The notes under the pieces are model-generated. The model had not been told where the DNA came from and ran no database searches. It was given only the letters and a program-made list of their open reading frames with translations. A stretch of 64,000 nucleotides of DNA, from contig NZ_QGNA01000003.1 of assembly GCF_003173615.1 (NCBI RefSeq), forward strand, positions 62,001-126,000. The letters run 5' to 3'. Of this stretch, positions 36,055-43,908 are shown in pieces. Made by a program: the position numbers and the translations under genes. This DNA comes from Falsiroseomonas bella. GTDB taxonomy: Bacteria; Pseudomonadota; Alphaproteobacteria; Acetobacterales; Acetobacteraceae. How positions within the stretch are numbered: position 1 is the stretch's first letter; every line of letters starts with the position of its first letter.

Positions 36055-36996
36055 CTAGGCCGGCGGCGAGAGCCGCGCCCGCGGATCGTGGCGCCCCAGG
36101 CGCGCCAGCAGATATTCCACCTCGTCCCGCGCCTTGGCCGACATGGCCGCGCCGGGGCGGCGCTGCGCGTCGGAGGCGAGGACACCGCGGCGCATCAGCA
36201 CGTATTTCCGCACGGCGAGCCCGACGCCCGGCTGCAACTCGTAGCGGATCAGCGGCAGATGCGCGTCGAACAGGTCATGCGCGCGGTCGCGCTCCCCGGC
36301 CTGCGCCAGGCGCACCAGCTCCACCAGCATGTCCGGGAAGGCGTAGCCGGTCATGGCGCCGTCCGCGCCGCGCTCCATCTCGAAATCGAGGAAGATGCCG
36401 CCATTGCCGCACAGGATGCTGATCGGTCGCATCGAACCCTCGGCCTGGAACTTCCGCAGCGCGCTGATCTTCTCGAGCCCCGGCCAGTCCTCGTGCTTCA
36501 ACATGACGCAGGAGGGAAGCTCGGTGACGATGCGGCGGATGATGCCCGGCGTCATCTGCACCTGGAACAGCTGCGGGTAGTCCTGCAGCACCCAGGGGAT
36601 GTCGGTGCCGATCGCCTCCACCGCCTGGTGGAAATAGCCGACGATCGCCTCGTCATGGCGGAGATGGCTCGGCGGCGCGATCATCACGCCCGCGGCACCC
36701 GCCTCCATCACGCCATGCGCCAGCGCGCGCATCGCGGCGAAGCCGGGCGCGGTGACGCCGACGATGATGCCCGCCTTGCCCGCGCGGCGGATGATGCGCC
36801 GGCTGATCTCCAGCGATTCGGCGCCGTCGAGCTTCGGCGCCTCCCCCATCACGCCGAGTATGGTCATGCCGTCGCAGCCCGACTGCAGGAAGAAATCCGT
36901 CATGCGGTCGGTGCTGGCCTCGTCCACGCGGCCATCCGGGTGGAAGGGCGTGGGCGCGATGACGTAGACGCCCTTGGCGGTGTGATCGAGAGGCAT
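36055..36996 (-). CDS. Dihydrodipicolinate synthase-family aldolase/dehydratase
   Basis: A 313-residue TIM-barrel protein of the DapA/NanA superfamily. GVMGEAPKLDG near residue 48 replaces the GTTGE loop. The catalytic-type Tyr is in LQDYPQLF, and the Schiff-base Lys is in VMLKHEDWPG near residue 170. It probably cleaves or dehydrates a 2-keto acid; lysine synthesis is unlikely given the catabolic neighbourhood. It lies directly after the LysR gene on the same strand, with 33 bases between them. Confidence 0.82.
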   Translation of the reverse strand: MPLDHTAKGVYVIAPTPFHPDGRVDEASTDRMTDFFLQSGCDGMTILGVMGEAPKLDGAESLEISRRIIRRAGKAGIIVGVTAPGFAAMRALAHGVMEAGAAGVMIAPPSHLRHDEAIVGYFHQAVEAIGTDIPWVLQDYPQLFQVQMTPGIIRRIVTELPSCVMLKHEDWPGLEKISALRKFQAEGSMRPISILCGNGGIFLDFEMERGADGAMTGYAFPDMLVELVRLAQAGERDRAHDLFDAHLPLIRYELQPGVGLAVRKYVLMRRGVLASDAQRRPGAAMSAKARDEVEYLLARLGRHDPRARLSPPA

Positions 36997-37029
36997 CGGG
37001 GCTGGCTTCCTGGACTGGCCGGGAGCGGA

Positions 37030-37977
37030 TCATCGCGGCGGCGCGGCGGGGCGTAAAGACCGGCGGCCTTTCAGCGGCTTCGCTTCCTCCCCGCCGCGGC
37101 GCAGCCGCGCGGCGATCTCCGCCATCAGCTGTCGCGCCGAGGGCGAAAGCTGGCGCTCGCGCGGGGTGAGGAGGCCGACGCGCCGCGTGAGCGCGGGGCG
37201 CACCAGCCGCACCGCGGCGAGGCCCGGCGGCAGGGGCTCCGGCAGGGCGGAGGCGGGCAGGGGGGTGACGCCGACGCCCGCGGCCGCCATCGCGACGGCG
37301 GTCGCGAGGTGCCGCACCTCGACCCGCCAATCGGCATTGACCCGCGCCTCGGTCAGCGCGGCCTCGACCAGGCGGCGGTTCTCGCTCGGCGTGTGGGTGG
37401 AGACGGCCGGCTCCCCGCGCAGGTCCGACCAGGCGACGGAATCCCGCCGCGCCAGGCGATGATCGGCCCGCATCACCAGGAAGAAGGGCTCCTCGAAAAG
37501 CGGGATGCGCTCGACGTTCCAGCGCTCAGCGCCGATCGCGGCGAGCGCGAAATCCACGCGGTTCGCGTCGAGCATGGCGCGGATCTCGGTGGCGGAGCTT
37601 TCATGCACCACCACCTCGGCCTCCGGCCAGCGCTGGCGGTGCGCGACGAGCAGCGGGCCGAGATGGCGCACGGCGAGCGTCGGCAGGCAGCCGATCTCCA
37701 CGCGCTGGCCGCGGTCCGGGTCCACGGCGCGCCGCATCGCCGCCCGCAGCCGCCCGATCGCATCCTGCGCTTCCGGCAGCAGCGCCGTGCCGGCGGCGGT
37801 GAGGCGGATGGGCTGGGTGCGGCGGTCCAGCAGCTCGGTGCCCGCCACTGCCTCCAGCCGCTGCAACCGCCGCGTCAGGGCCGGCTGGCTGAGTCCGAGC
37901 CGGCTCGCGGCACGGCGGAAGGAGCCGAGCTCGGCGACGGCGATGAAGGCCTCGAGGCCGGGCAGGTCGAGATACAT
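37030..37977 (-). CDS. LysR-family transcriptional regulator
   Basis: A 315-residue regulator. The N-terminal winged helix-turn-helix reads FIAVAELGSFRRAASRLGLSQPALTRRLQRLE, and the effector-binding domain begins near residue 90 (QRVEIGCLPTLAVRHLGPLL). It is divergent from the C5-dicarboxylate cassette at 38079 and is its likely activator. Three in-frame starts are possible (38016, 37989, 37977). The innermost leaves the inverted repeat at 37990-38006 outside the coding region and matches the usual N-terminus length, so I prefer it. None has a strong ribosome site. Confidence 0.85.
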   Translation of the reverse strand: MYLDLPGLEAFIAVAELGSFRRAASRLGLSQPALTRRLQRLEAVAGTELLDRRTQPIRLTAAGTALLPEAQDAIGRLRAAMRRAVDPDRGQRVEIGCLPTLAVRHLGPLLVAHRQRWPEAEVVVHESSATEIRAMLDANRVDFALAAIGAERWNVERIPLFEEPFFLVMRADHRLARRDSVAWSDLRGEPAVSTHTPSENRRLVEAALTEARVNADWRVEVRHLATAVAMAAAGVGVTPLPASALPEPLPPGLAAVRLVRPALTRRVGLLTPRERQLSPSARQLMAEIAARLRRGGEEAKPLKGRRSLRPAAPPR

Positions 37978-37989
37978 GGGCGGCGCCAT

Positions 37990-38006
37990 GATGCATGGGA
38001 TGCATC
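37990..38006. promoter_or_regulatory. LysR-type T-N11-A operator
   Basis: GATGCAT - GGG - ATGCATC is a perfect 7-base inverted repeat. Its inner part TGCAT-GGG-ATGCA fits the LysR T-N11-A rule (T37992, A38004). It lies between the divergent lysR gene and the hydratase gene, centred about 65 bases before the start site expected from the promoter at 38027-38056, which is the classical position for LysR activation. Confidence 0.55.
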
Positions 38007-38026
38007 GCGCGGTCACCTCATTGCAT

Positions 38027-38056
38027 TTGACGCGCGCGGAACGCCGGGCCGAGACT
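38027..38056 (+). promoter_or_regulatory. Predicted promoter of the C5-dicarboxylate cassette
   Basis: TTGACG (38027-38032) followed after 18 bases by GAGACT (38051-38056). The -10 is weak, as expected for an activator-dependent promoter. Transcription would begin near 38063, giving a short leader that contains the strong ribosome site GGAGGAAA before the ATG at 38079. Confidence 0.4.
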
Positions 38057-38078
38057 GCGCGCCAACGGAGGAAACGCG

Positions 38079-38963
38079 ATGCCCGATACGACGCTCGACA
38101 CGAGCGCCATGGCCGGCTGGATCGGCCGCCAGGAAGTGCTGGAGGACGAAGTGGCGCTGCCTATCGTCCGTCGCCTGGCCGCTCTGCTCGACCTCGACCC
38201 GATGGGCTACCGCCGCGGCGATGCGCTGCCGGAGGGCTGGCACGCCGTGTTCTTCGCGCCCATCGCGCGGCAATCGCAGCTCGGGCCGGACGGGCATCCG
38301 CGCAAGGGCGACTTCCTCCCGCCGGTGCCGCTGCCGCGCCGCATGTTCGCCGGGCGCCGCATGCGCTACCTGGCGCCGATCCGGATCGGCGCGGAGATCC
38401 GCCGTGTTTCCACCATCGCCGCGATCACGCCGAAGGTCGGGCGCACCGGCCAGATGGTCTTCGTGCGCGTGGACCATGTGGTGGAGATGGATGGACAGCC
38501 GGTGCTGACCGAGCTGCACGACATCGTCTACCGCGAGGAGGCGAAGCCCGGCGCCGGCGCACCGCCCAAGGCCGAAGCGCCGCCCGAACTGCCGGAGCCG
38601 CATGAGCGGCAGGCCTATGCGCCGCAGACCACGACGCTCTTCCGCTACTCCGCGCTGACCTACAACGCGCACCGCATCCACTACGACGCGCCCTACACCA
38701 AGGGCGAGGAAGGCTATCCCGACCTCGTCGTGAATGGCGGGCTGCACGCGTTGTTCCTGCACGAGATGGCGCGCCGCAACCTGCCGGGCGGGCGCATCGG
38801 CCGCTTCTCGGTCCGCAACGTGAATCCCTTCTTCGTCAACCGCCAGGGCGAGCTGCGCTGCCGGAAGGAGGAGGATGGCCGCCTCTCGCTCTGGGCGATG
38901 AACGAGACGGGCCGCGTGACGGCGCAGGCCGAGGCGGCGAGCGAGCCCGGAGAGCTGGCGTGA
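38079..38963 (+). CDS. Mesaconyl-C4-CoA / itaconyl-CoA hydratase-like protein
   Basis: A 294-residue double hot-dog (FAS1-type dehydratase/MaoC) protein. The N-terminal half carries GWHAVFFAPIARQSQLGPDGHP and LPRRMFAGRRMRY. The C-terminal half carries FRYSALTYNAHRIHYD near residue 195, the conserved hydratase motif, and LVVNGGLHALFL. In this family the enzyme hydrates mesaconyl-C4-CoA or itaconyl-CoA to citramalyl-CoA. It is the first gene of a four-gene operon with a class III CoA-transferase, a Bug receptor and a CitE-type lyase, which fits C5-dicarboxylate breakdown. Mesaconate versus itaconate cannot be decided. Confidence 0.84.
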   Translation: MPDTTLDTSAMAGWIGRQEVLEDEVALPIVRRLAALLDLDPMGYRRGDALPEGWHAVFFAPIARQSQLGPDGHPRKGDFLPPVPLPRRMFAGRRMRYLAPIRIGAEIRRVSTIAAITPKVGRTGQMVFVRVDHVVEMDGQPVLTELHDIVYREEAKPGAGAPPKAEAPPELPEPHERQAYAPQTTTLFRYSALTYNAHRIHYDAPYTKGEEGYPDLVVNGGLHALFLHEMARRNLPGGRIGRFSVRNVNPFFVNRQGELRCRKEEDGRLSLWAMNETGRVTAQAEAASEPGELA

Positions 38964-40153
38964 GCGGGAAGGGGCCGCTCGCCGGCATTCGCGTGCTGGA
39001 CGCCACCGGCGTCATCGTCGGCCCCACCTCGACCCTGCTGCTGGCCGAGCAGGGCGCCGACGTGATCAAGGTGGAGCCGCCGGAAGGCGACCTGATGCGC
39101 AAGCTCGGCGGCAAGGCGCCGGCCGGCAAGCCGGGCATGTCGCCGAAATTCACGCATTTCAACCGCAACAAGCGCTCCATCATGCTGGACCTGAAGTCGC
39201 CGCAGGGGCGGGAGGTGATGCTGCGCCTCGCCGCGACGAGCGACGTCTTCGTCAGCAACATGCGCCCGCGCGCGCTGAAGTCGCTGGGCCTGACGTGGGA
39301 GGCGCTGTCGGCGATCAACCCGAAGCTCGTGCATTGTACCATCGCCGGCTTCGCAACCGGCGGCCCCTACGACGGCGCACCGGCCTACGACACTATCATC
39401 CAGGGCCTCTCGGGCGTCGCGGCCTGCAACGAGGCGATGCTGGGCGAGCCGCGCTTCGCGCCCTTCGTGCTGACCGACCACATCGTCGGCATCATTGCCG
39501 CCCAGGCGATCTGCGCCGCGCTGGTCGCGCGGGAACGCAGCGGGGAAGGGCAGGCGATCGAGGTTCCGATGTTCGAGAACGCGGCCGCCTTCGTGCTGTC
39601 GGAACACCTCGGCCAGCGCACCTTCGACCCGGAGGGCACGATGGGCGATCCGCGGATCATGACGCCCGATGCGCGCCCGATGAGGACGAAGGACGGCTAC
39701 ATCTGCGTCTCCGCCAACACGGATGCGCAGGCGCGCGGCTTCTTCGAGGCGATCGGGCGGCCGGAGCTGAAGGACGATCCGCGCTTCAAGGACGTTCCCG
39801 CACGGCTTGCGCATGTAAAGGACTACTTCGGCCTGCGCGCGCAGGCGCTGCAGGAGCGCACCACCGCCGAATGGGTGGAGCTGCTGCGCCGCCACGACGT
39901 GCCGGCCATGCCGTATCACACGCTCACCAGCCTGCTGGACGATCCGCAGCTGCGCGGATCGGGCACGCTGACCAGGGAAGACGGGGAGGATTGGATGCTT
40001 GGGCTGCGTCACGCCAATCGCTATTCGGGCTCCGGCCTGCCGCCATCGCGCCTGGCGCCGCGCCAGGGCGAGCATGGCGAGGAAATCCTGGCCGAGCTCG
40101 GCTACGACGCCGCGGAGCGCGCGCGCATCCTGGGGAAGGAGAGCGCAGCATGA
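38960..40153 (+). CDS. Class III (CaiB/BaiF) CoA-transferase
   Basis: A 397-residue CoA-transferase. Family features are IRVLDATGVIVGPTSTLLLAEQGADVIKVE, FNRNKRSIMLDLKSPQGR and the catalytic Asp144 in APAYDTIIQGLSG. It would form the CoA ester of the imported dicarboxylate, with succinyl-CoA or another thioester as donor, or move CoA between carboxyls. The GTG start overlaps the hydratase stop (GTGA), and its stop overlaps the next start (ATGA), indicating coupled translation. Confidence 0.88.
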   Translation: MSGKGPLAGIRVLDATGVIVGPTSTLLLAEQGADVIKVEPPEGDLMRKLGGKAPAGKPGMSPKFTHFNRNKRSIMLDLKSPQGREVMLRLAATSDVFVSNMRPRALKSLGLTWEALSAINPKLVHCTIAGFATGGPYDGAPAYDTIIQGLSGVAACNEAMLGEPRFAPFVLTDHIVGIIAAQAICAALVARERSGEGQAIEVPMFENAAAFVLSEHLGQRTFDPEGTMGDPRIMTPDARPMRTKDGYICVSANTDAQARGFFEAIGRPELKDDPRFKDVPARLAHVKDYFGLRAQALQERTTAEWVELLRRHDVPAMPYHTLTSLLDDPQLRGSGTLTREDGEDWMLGLRHANRYSGSGLPPSRLAPRQGEHGEEILAELGYDAAERARILGKESAA

Positions 40154-41118
40154 ACCGGCGCACGCTTCTCGCCGCCGCGGCGGCGACGCTCACCCCCTTC
40201 GCGCTACGCGCGCAGGATGCCTGGCCGAGCCGGCCGATCCGCCTGATCGTGCCCTTCCCGCCGGGTGCCGCGAACGACACGCTCGGCCGCGCCATGGCCG
40301 ACCAGCTCGCGCCGCGGCTCGGGCAGCCGGTGGTGGTGGAGAACCGCGCCGGCGCAGGCGGTGCCATCGGCACGGACCACGTCGCGAAGTCGCCGGCCGA
40401 CGGATACACGCTGCTGCTCGGCCATATCGGCACGCTGGCGGTGAACGTGCCGATGTATCCGCGCCTGCCCTATCACCCTGTGCGCGACTTCGCGCCGGTG
40501 GCGATGATCGCGACGACGCCGAACGTGCTGGTGGTGAACCCGCGCATGCCCTTCCAGGACATGCAGTCATTCGTCGCCTATGCGAAGGCCAATCCTGGCA
40601 AGCTGCGCTACGGCACGGCGGGCAATGGCAGCGCCGGCCACACGGTGATGCTCGCCTTCCTGCACGCGACCGGACTGGAACTGGAGCACATCCCCTATCG
40701 CGGCCTGGCGCCCGCGCTGAACGACCTCGTCGCGGGCCATGTGGACGTGACCTGGGGTGGTGCGCCCACCGTGATGCCGCTGGTGCGCGAGAACCGGCTG
40801 CGTGCCCTCGGCCTGTCCAGTGCGCAGCGCGTGGACAGCCTGCCCGGCCTCCCCACTGCCGCGGAGACGGTCGCGCCTGGCTTCGAAGCCGTGCCCTGGT
40901 ACGGGATCGCCGCGCCGGCCGGCACGCCCGCGCCGATCATCGCGAGGCTGAATGCCGAGATCAACGCGAGCCTGAACACCCCGGCCGTCTCCGAGCGGCT
41001 GCGCCAGGACGGCGCGGAGCCGACGCCCGGCACGCCGGAAGCCTTCGGCCAGCTGATCCAGTCCGAGGTCACGCGCTGGACCGAGCTGATCCGCGCCGCC
41101 GGCGTGACGGCGAACTGA
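40150..41118 (+). CDS. Bug/TctC-type tripartite tricarboxylate transporter receptor
   Basis: A 322-residue periplasmic protein with leader MNRRTLLAAAAATLTPFALRAQ. The Bug family pattern is WPSRPIRLIVPFPPGAANDTLGR, then VENRAGAGGAIGTDHVAKSPADGYTLLL and YRGLAPALNDLVAGHVD. It binds a di- or tricarboxylate. No TctA/TctB membrane subunits are nearby, which is common for Bug receptors; they may be elsewhere. Being inside a C5-dicarboxylate CoA operon, the likely ligand is itaconate, mesaconate or citramalate. Confidence 0.88.
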   Translation: MNRRTLLAAAAATLTPFALRAQDAWPSRPIRLIVPFPPGAANDTLGRAMADQLAPRLGQPVVVENRAGAGGAIGTDHVAKSPADGYTLLLGHIGTLAVNVPMYPRLPYHPVRDFAPVAMIATTPNVLVVNPRMPFQDMQSFVAYAKANPGKLRYGTAGNGSAGHTVMLAFLHATGLELEHIPYRGLAPALNDLVAGHVDVTWGGAPTVMPLVRENRLRALGLSSAQRVDSLPGLPTAAETVAPGFEAVPWYGIAAPAGTPAPIIARLNAEINASLNTPAVSERLRQDGAEPTPGTPEAFGQLIQSEVTRWTELIRAAGVTAN

Positions 41119-41120
41119 GG

Positions 41121-41978
41121 ATGAGTGCGATGCGCGCCGCGACCTGGCGGTCCTTGCTCTATGTTCCGGCGAATGTGCCGCGCTTCGTCGCCAAGGCGCC
41201 CGGCGCGGGGGCGGACGCGATCATCCTCGACCTCGAGGACAGCGTGCCGGTCGCGCAGAAGGACGCGGCGCGCGAGGGGCTCGCCGACGCCATGCGCATC
41301 TGCCGGGAAGGCCCCGCCGCGGTGCTGGTGCGCATCAACCGCCCGCTGCGGCTCGCCGTGCGCGACGTGGAGGCCGCGGTGGCCTGCGGCGCCGACGGCA
41401 TCCTGGTGACCAAGGCGATGGATGCCGGCCATGTCCGGCTGGTCGCGGAGCTGCTGGACGAGCTGGAAGGCGGCACGCCCCGCGCCGCCATCCTGCCGCT
41501 GATCGAAACGGCGGCGGCCGTGGCGCGAATGGAGGAGATCGCCGCTGCATCGTCCCGCGTCGCCGCGTTGCTCTGCGGCGCGGAGGATCTGGCGGCGGAG
41601 ATGGGCTGCACCGCCGATGACGAGGTGATCGCGCTGATCAAGCGCCGCATGGTGATCGCGGCGGCGGCAGCCGGCGTCACGCCGCTCGGCACCCTCGGCT
41701 CCATCGCGGATTTCCGCGACCACGAGAAGCTGCGCGATGTGATCGCGCGGTCCCGCCGCGCGGGCTTTGGCGGCGCCACCTGCATCCATCCGGGCGTGGT
41801 GCCGCTGCTGAACGAAGGCTTCGCGCCGACCGAGAAGGAACTCGACCTGGCGCGCCGCCAGATCGCGGCGGCCGAGGAGGCCGAGCGCGAAGGCCGCGGC
41901 AGCTTCGAAGTGGATGGGCGCATGGTGGACGAGCCGATCCTGCGCCGCGCCCGACGCATCCTGGCTGCGGCGCGATAG
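41121..41978 (+). CDS. CitE-like lyase (HpcH/HpaI family), probable citramalyl-CoA lyase
   Basis: A 285-residue TIM-barrel lyase. RSLLYVPANVPRFVAKAP is the CitE-type N-terminus, LDLEDSVP carries a Mg-binding acid, and LPLIETAAAV and LLCGAEDLAAEMG provide further ligands. The C-terminal CIHPGVVPLLNEGFAPTEKE is typical of malyl/citramalyl-CoA lyases. It would split citramalyl-CoA to acetyl-CoA and pyruvate, completing the pathway. Two bases separate the previous stop from this ATG; a second ATG lies nine bases on. The gene ends three bases before the convergent MBL gene. Confidence 0.86.
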   Translation: MSAMRAATWRSLLYVPANVPRFVAKAPGAGADAIILDLEDSVPVAQKDAAREGLADAMRICREGPAAVLVRINRPLRLAVRDVEAAVACGADGILVTKAMDAGHVRLVAELLDELEGGTPRAAILPLIETAAAVARMEEIAAASSRVAALLCGAEDLAAEMGCTADDEVIALIKRRMVIAAAAAGVTPLGTLGSIADFRDHEKLRDVIARSRRAGFGGATCIHPGVVPLLNEGFAPTEKELDLARRQIAAAEEAEREGRGSFEVDGRMVDEPILRRARRILAAAR

Positions 41979-41981
41979 CCC

Positions 41982-42857
41982 CTACGCGGCGGGCTCGCAC
42001 CGAAAGCCCTCGCCCCACCGGCGCACGTAGCCGGTGGAGGGCGAGGGGAAATGCACGAAGCAGCAGAGCGTGTCGGTGTCGCAGACACGCTCCAGGAAGT
42101 TCCGGCGCGTTGTCACCGCCTGCTCCGGGTCGTTGTCCAGCATCATGCGCAGATGCGGGTAGCGCGCCTGCAGCGGCGAATGGATCAGGTCGCCGGTGAT
42201 CACTCCCGCGGCGCGCCCGCGCCCAAGCTCCACGGCGAAATGATCGATGGTGTGCCCGGGCGTCGGCAGCAGGCGCAGATGGTCGTCCAGCGCGTGGTCG
42301 CTGGCGACGGGCTGCGCCCGACCGGCGGCGACGATGGGCAGCACGCTGTCCACGATCCAGGGGATTTCCGCCTCCGCGTTGCGCTCCGTCCAGAAGGCGA
42401 GCTCCTTCTCGGAGAACAGGTAGCGCGCATTCGGGAAGGTCGGCACCCAGCGTCCGTTCTCCAGCCGCGTATTCCAGCCGACATGATCGATGTGCAGATG
42501 CGTGCACATCACCACGTCGATGTCCTCCACGCGGAGCCCTGCCGCCGCCAGCGCATCCATGAAGGCGGTGTCGCGCTTGCGGTGCCATTGCGGATGCAGC
42601 GGCCGCTCCTTGTCATTGCCCAGGCAGCTGTCCACCAGCACGGTGTGATGCGGCGTGCGCACCACATGGGACTGCATGCAGAGCTTGACCCGGTCCTTCT
42701 CGTCGAGCGCATCGGGGCGCAGCCAGTCCCGGTTCTCCGCCAGCAGCTCCGGCGTCAGGTTGGGGAAGAAAGCGAGGATGTCGCGCAGGCCGGCGGCGGG
42801 CTCGGATTCGACGAGGCGATGGATGGTGACGTCGCCAAGGCGGAAGGTTGTGCGCAC
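41982..42857 (-). CDS. Metallo-beta-lactamase-fold hydrolase
   Basis: A 291-residue MBL-fold enzyme with the zinc motif THLHIDHVGW near residue 114 and further ligands in PTPGHTIDHF and TGDLIHS. There is no signal peptide. The GTG start is used because it follows the upstream stop by two bases; a longer reading frame runs through the end of the upstream gene and is rejected. It is the last gene of a minus-strand run with a DHDPS-family protein, an epimerase and a FAD monooxygenase. It resembles the MBL protein at 19198-20058 around the zinc site and in the VPTFPNARY segment. Confidence 0.84.
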   Translation of the reverse strand: MRTTFRLGDVTIHRLVESEPAAGLRDILAFFPNLTPELLAENRDWLRPDALDEKDRVKLCMQSHVVRTPHHTVLVDSCLGNDKERPLHPQWHRKRDTAFMDALAAAGLRVEDIDVVMCTHLHIDHVGWNTRLENGRWVPTFPNARYLFSEKELAFWTERNAEAEIPWIVDSVLPIVAAGRAQPVASDHALDDHLRLLPTPGHTIDHFAVELGRGRAAGVITGDLIHSPLQARYPHLRMMLDNDPEQAVTTRRNFLERVCDTDTLCCFVHFPSPSTGYVRRWGEGFRCEPAA

Positions 42858-42859
42858 GC

Positions 42860-43906
42860 TCAGGCCAGCCAGCGCGCCAGATTGTCGCGCACGAAGGCGT
42901 CGTCGGTCAGGTGCGGATAGCGCGCGGCGACCGCGCTCAGCAGTTCCGCCTGGCCGGGCGACAGGGTTTCGTGCGGATCGAGGCACCAGATGCCGTCCAG
43001 CAGGCCCTGGCGGCGCAGGATCTCGTGGCAGCCGGCGATGACGCCGTGGAAAGCATGCGCGACGTCGAAGACCGCCGCGTTCATCTCCGTCACCTGCGCA
43101 TCCAGCGCGAGCAGGTCGGCCGGGATCGGTCCCGCGCCGACCGCCTGGCAGCGCCGGTGCAGTTCCACCGCCGCGCGCGTCCAGACCGACCAGTGGCCGA
43201 GCAGCCCGCCGACGATGCGCAAGGGCTTGTCGCCGCCAAGGTCGAAGGGCGTCAGCAGGTCGGCGACGATGTGGTCGTCATTGCCGGTGTAGAGCGCGAT
43301 GCGATCCGCGGCGCAGGCATCCTGCACGCCGCGCAGCACGTCCAGCGTGGCGTAGCGGTTGAAGGGCGCGATCTTGATGGCGACGGCGTTCGGGATGCCG
43401 GCGAAGCGCCGCCAGAAGCTGGCGGGCAGCGGCAGCCCGCCGACCGCGGGCTGCAGGTAGAAGCCGAAGAGCGGCATCTCCGCCGCCACAGCCGCGCAAT
43501 GCGCGACCAACTCGTCCTCCGACGCGCCCTTCCAGGCAGCCAGCGACAGCAGCACGGCGTGGTAGCCAAGGCCGCGCGCGATCCGCGCCTCCCGCACCGC
43601 CTGCTCCGTGCGGCCGACCACGCCGGCGACGAGGATCGGCGTCGTCGCCTGCTCGGACGCCGCCTCCGCCGCGATCGTCAGCACCGGCTCGTAGAGGCCC
43701 ACATCGCGGATGGCGAATTGCGTCGTGTGCACGCCCACCGCAAGCCCGCCGCTGCCCGCATCCAGGTAGTAGCGCGACAGCGCCTTCTGGCGCCGCGGAT
43801 CCAGCTTGCGCTCCGCAGTCAGCGCCAGCGGATGCGCCGGGATCACGCAGCCGGCGCGCAGCCGTTCGGCGATGCCGGTGGGCCAATCCTCCCAGCGAAG
43901 CGGCAT
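42860..43906 (-). CDS. DHDPS-family TIM-barrel protein
   Basis: A 348-residue protein related to dihydrodipicolinate synthase-type aldolases. IPAHPLALTAERKLDPRRQKALSRYY begins the barrel, GSGGLAVGVHTTQF occupies the substrate-loop position, GFYLQPAVGG carries the catalytic-type Tyr, and AVAIKIAPFNRY holds the candidate Schiff-base Lys. It is longer than classical DapA (about 290) at the C-terminus. The ATG at 43906 has a GGGAGGTT site; it follows the epimerase stop by two bases, so it is co-transcribed. The substrate is unknown. Confidence 0.78.
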   Translation of the reverse strand: MPLRWEDWPTGIAERLRAGCVIPAHPLALTAERKLDPRRQKALSRYYLDAGSGGLAVGVHTTQFAIRDVGLYEPVLTIAAEAASEQATTPILVAGVVGRTEQAVREARIARGLGYHAVLLSLAAWKGASEDELVAHCAAVAAEMPLFGFYLQPAVGGLPLPASFWRRFAGIPNAVAIKIAPFNRYATLDVLRGVQDACAADRIALYTGNDDHIVADLLTPFDLGGDKPLRIVGGLLGHWSVWTRAAVELHRRCQAVGAGPIPADLLALDAQVTEMNAAVFDVAHAFHGVIAGCHEILRRQGLLDGIWCLDPHETLSPGQAELLSAVAARYPHLTDDAFVRDNLARWLA

Positions 43907-43908
43907 GG

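Noticed and set aside
36055-36996. Lysine-biosynthetic DapA
   Set aside because: The substrate loop differs from GTTGE and the gene sits beside a LysR regulator and catabolic genes; a general DHDPS-family aldolase is the safer call.
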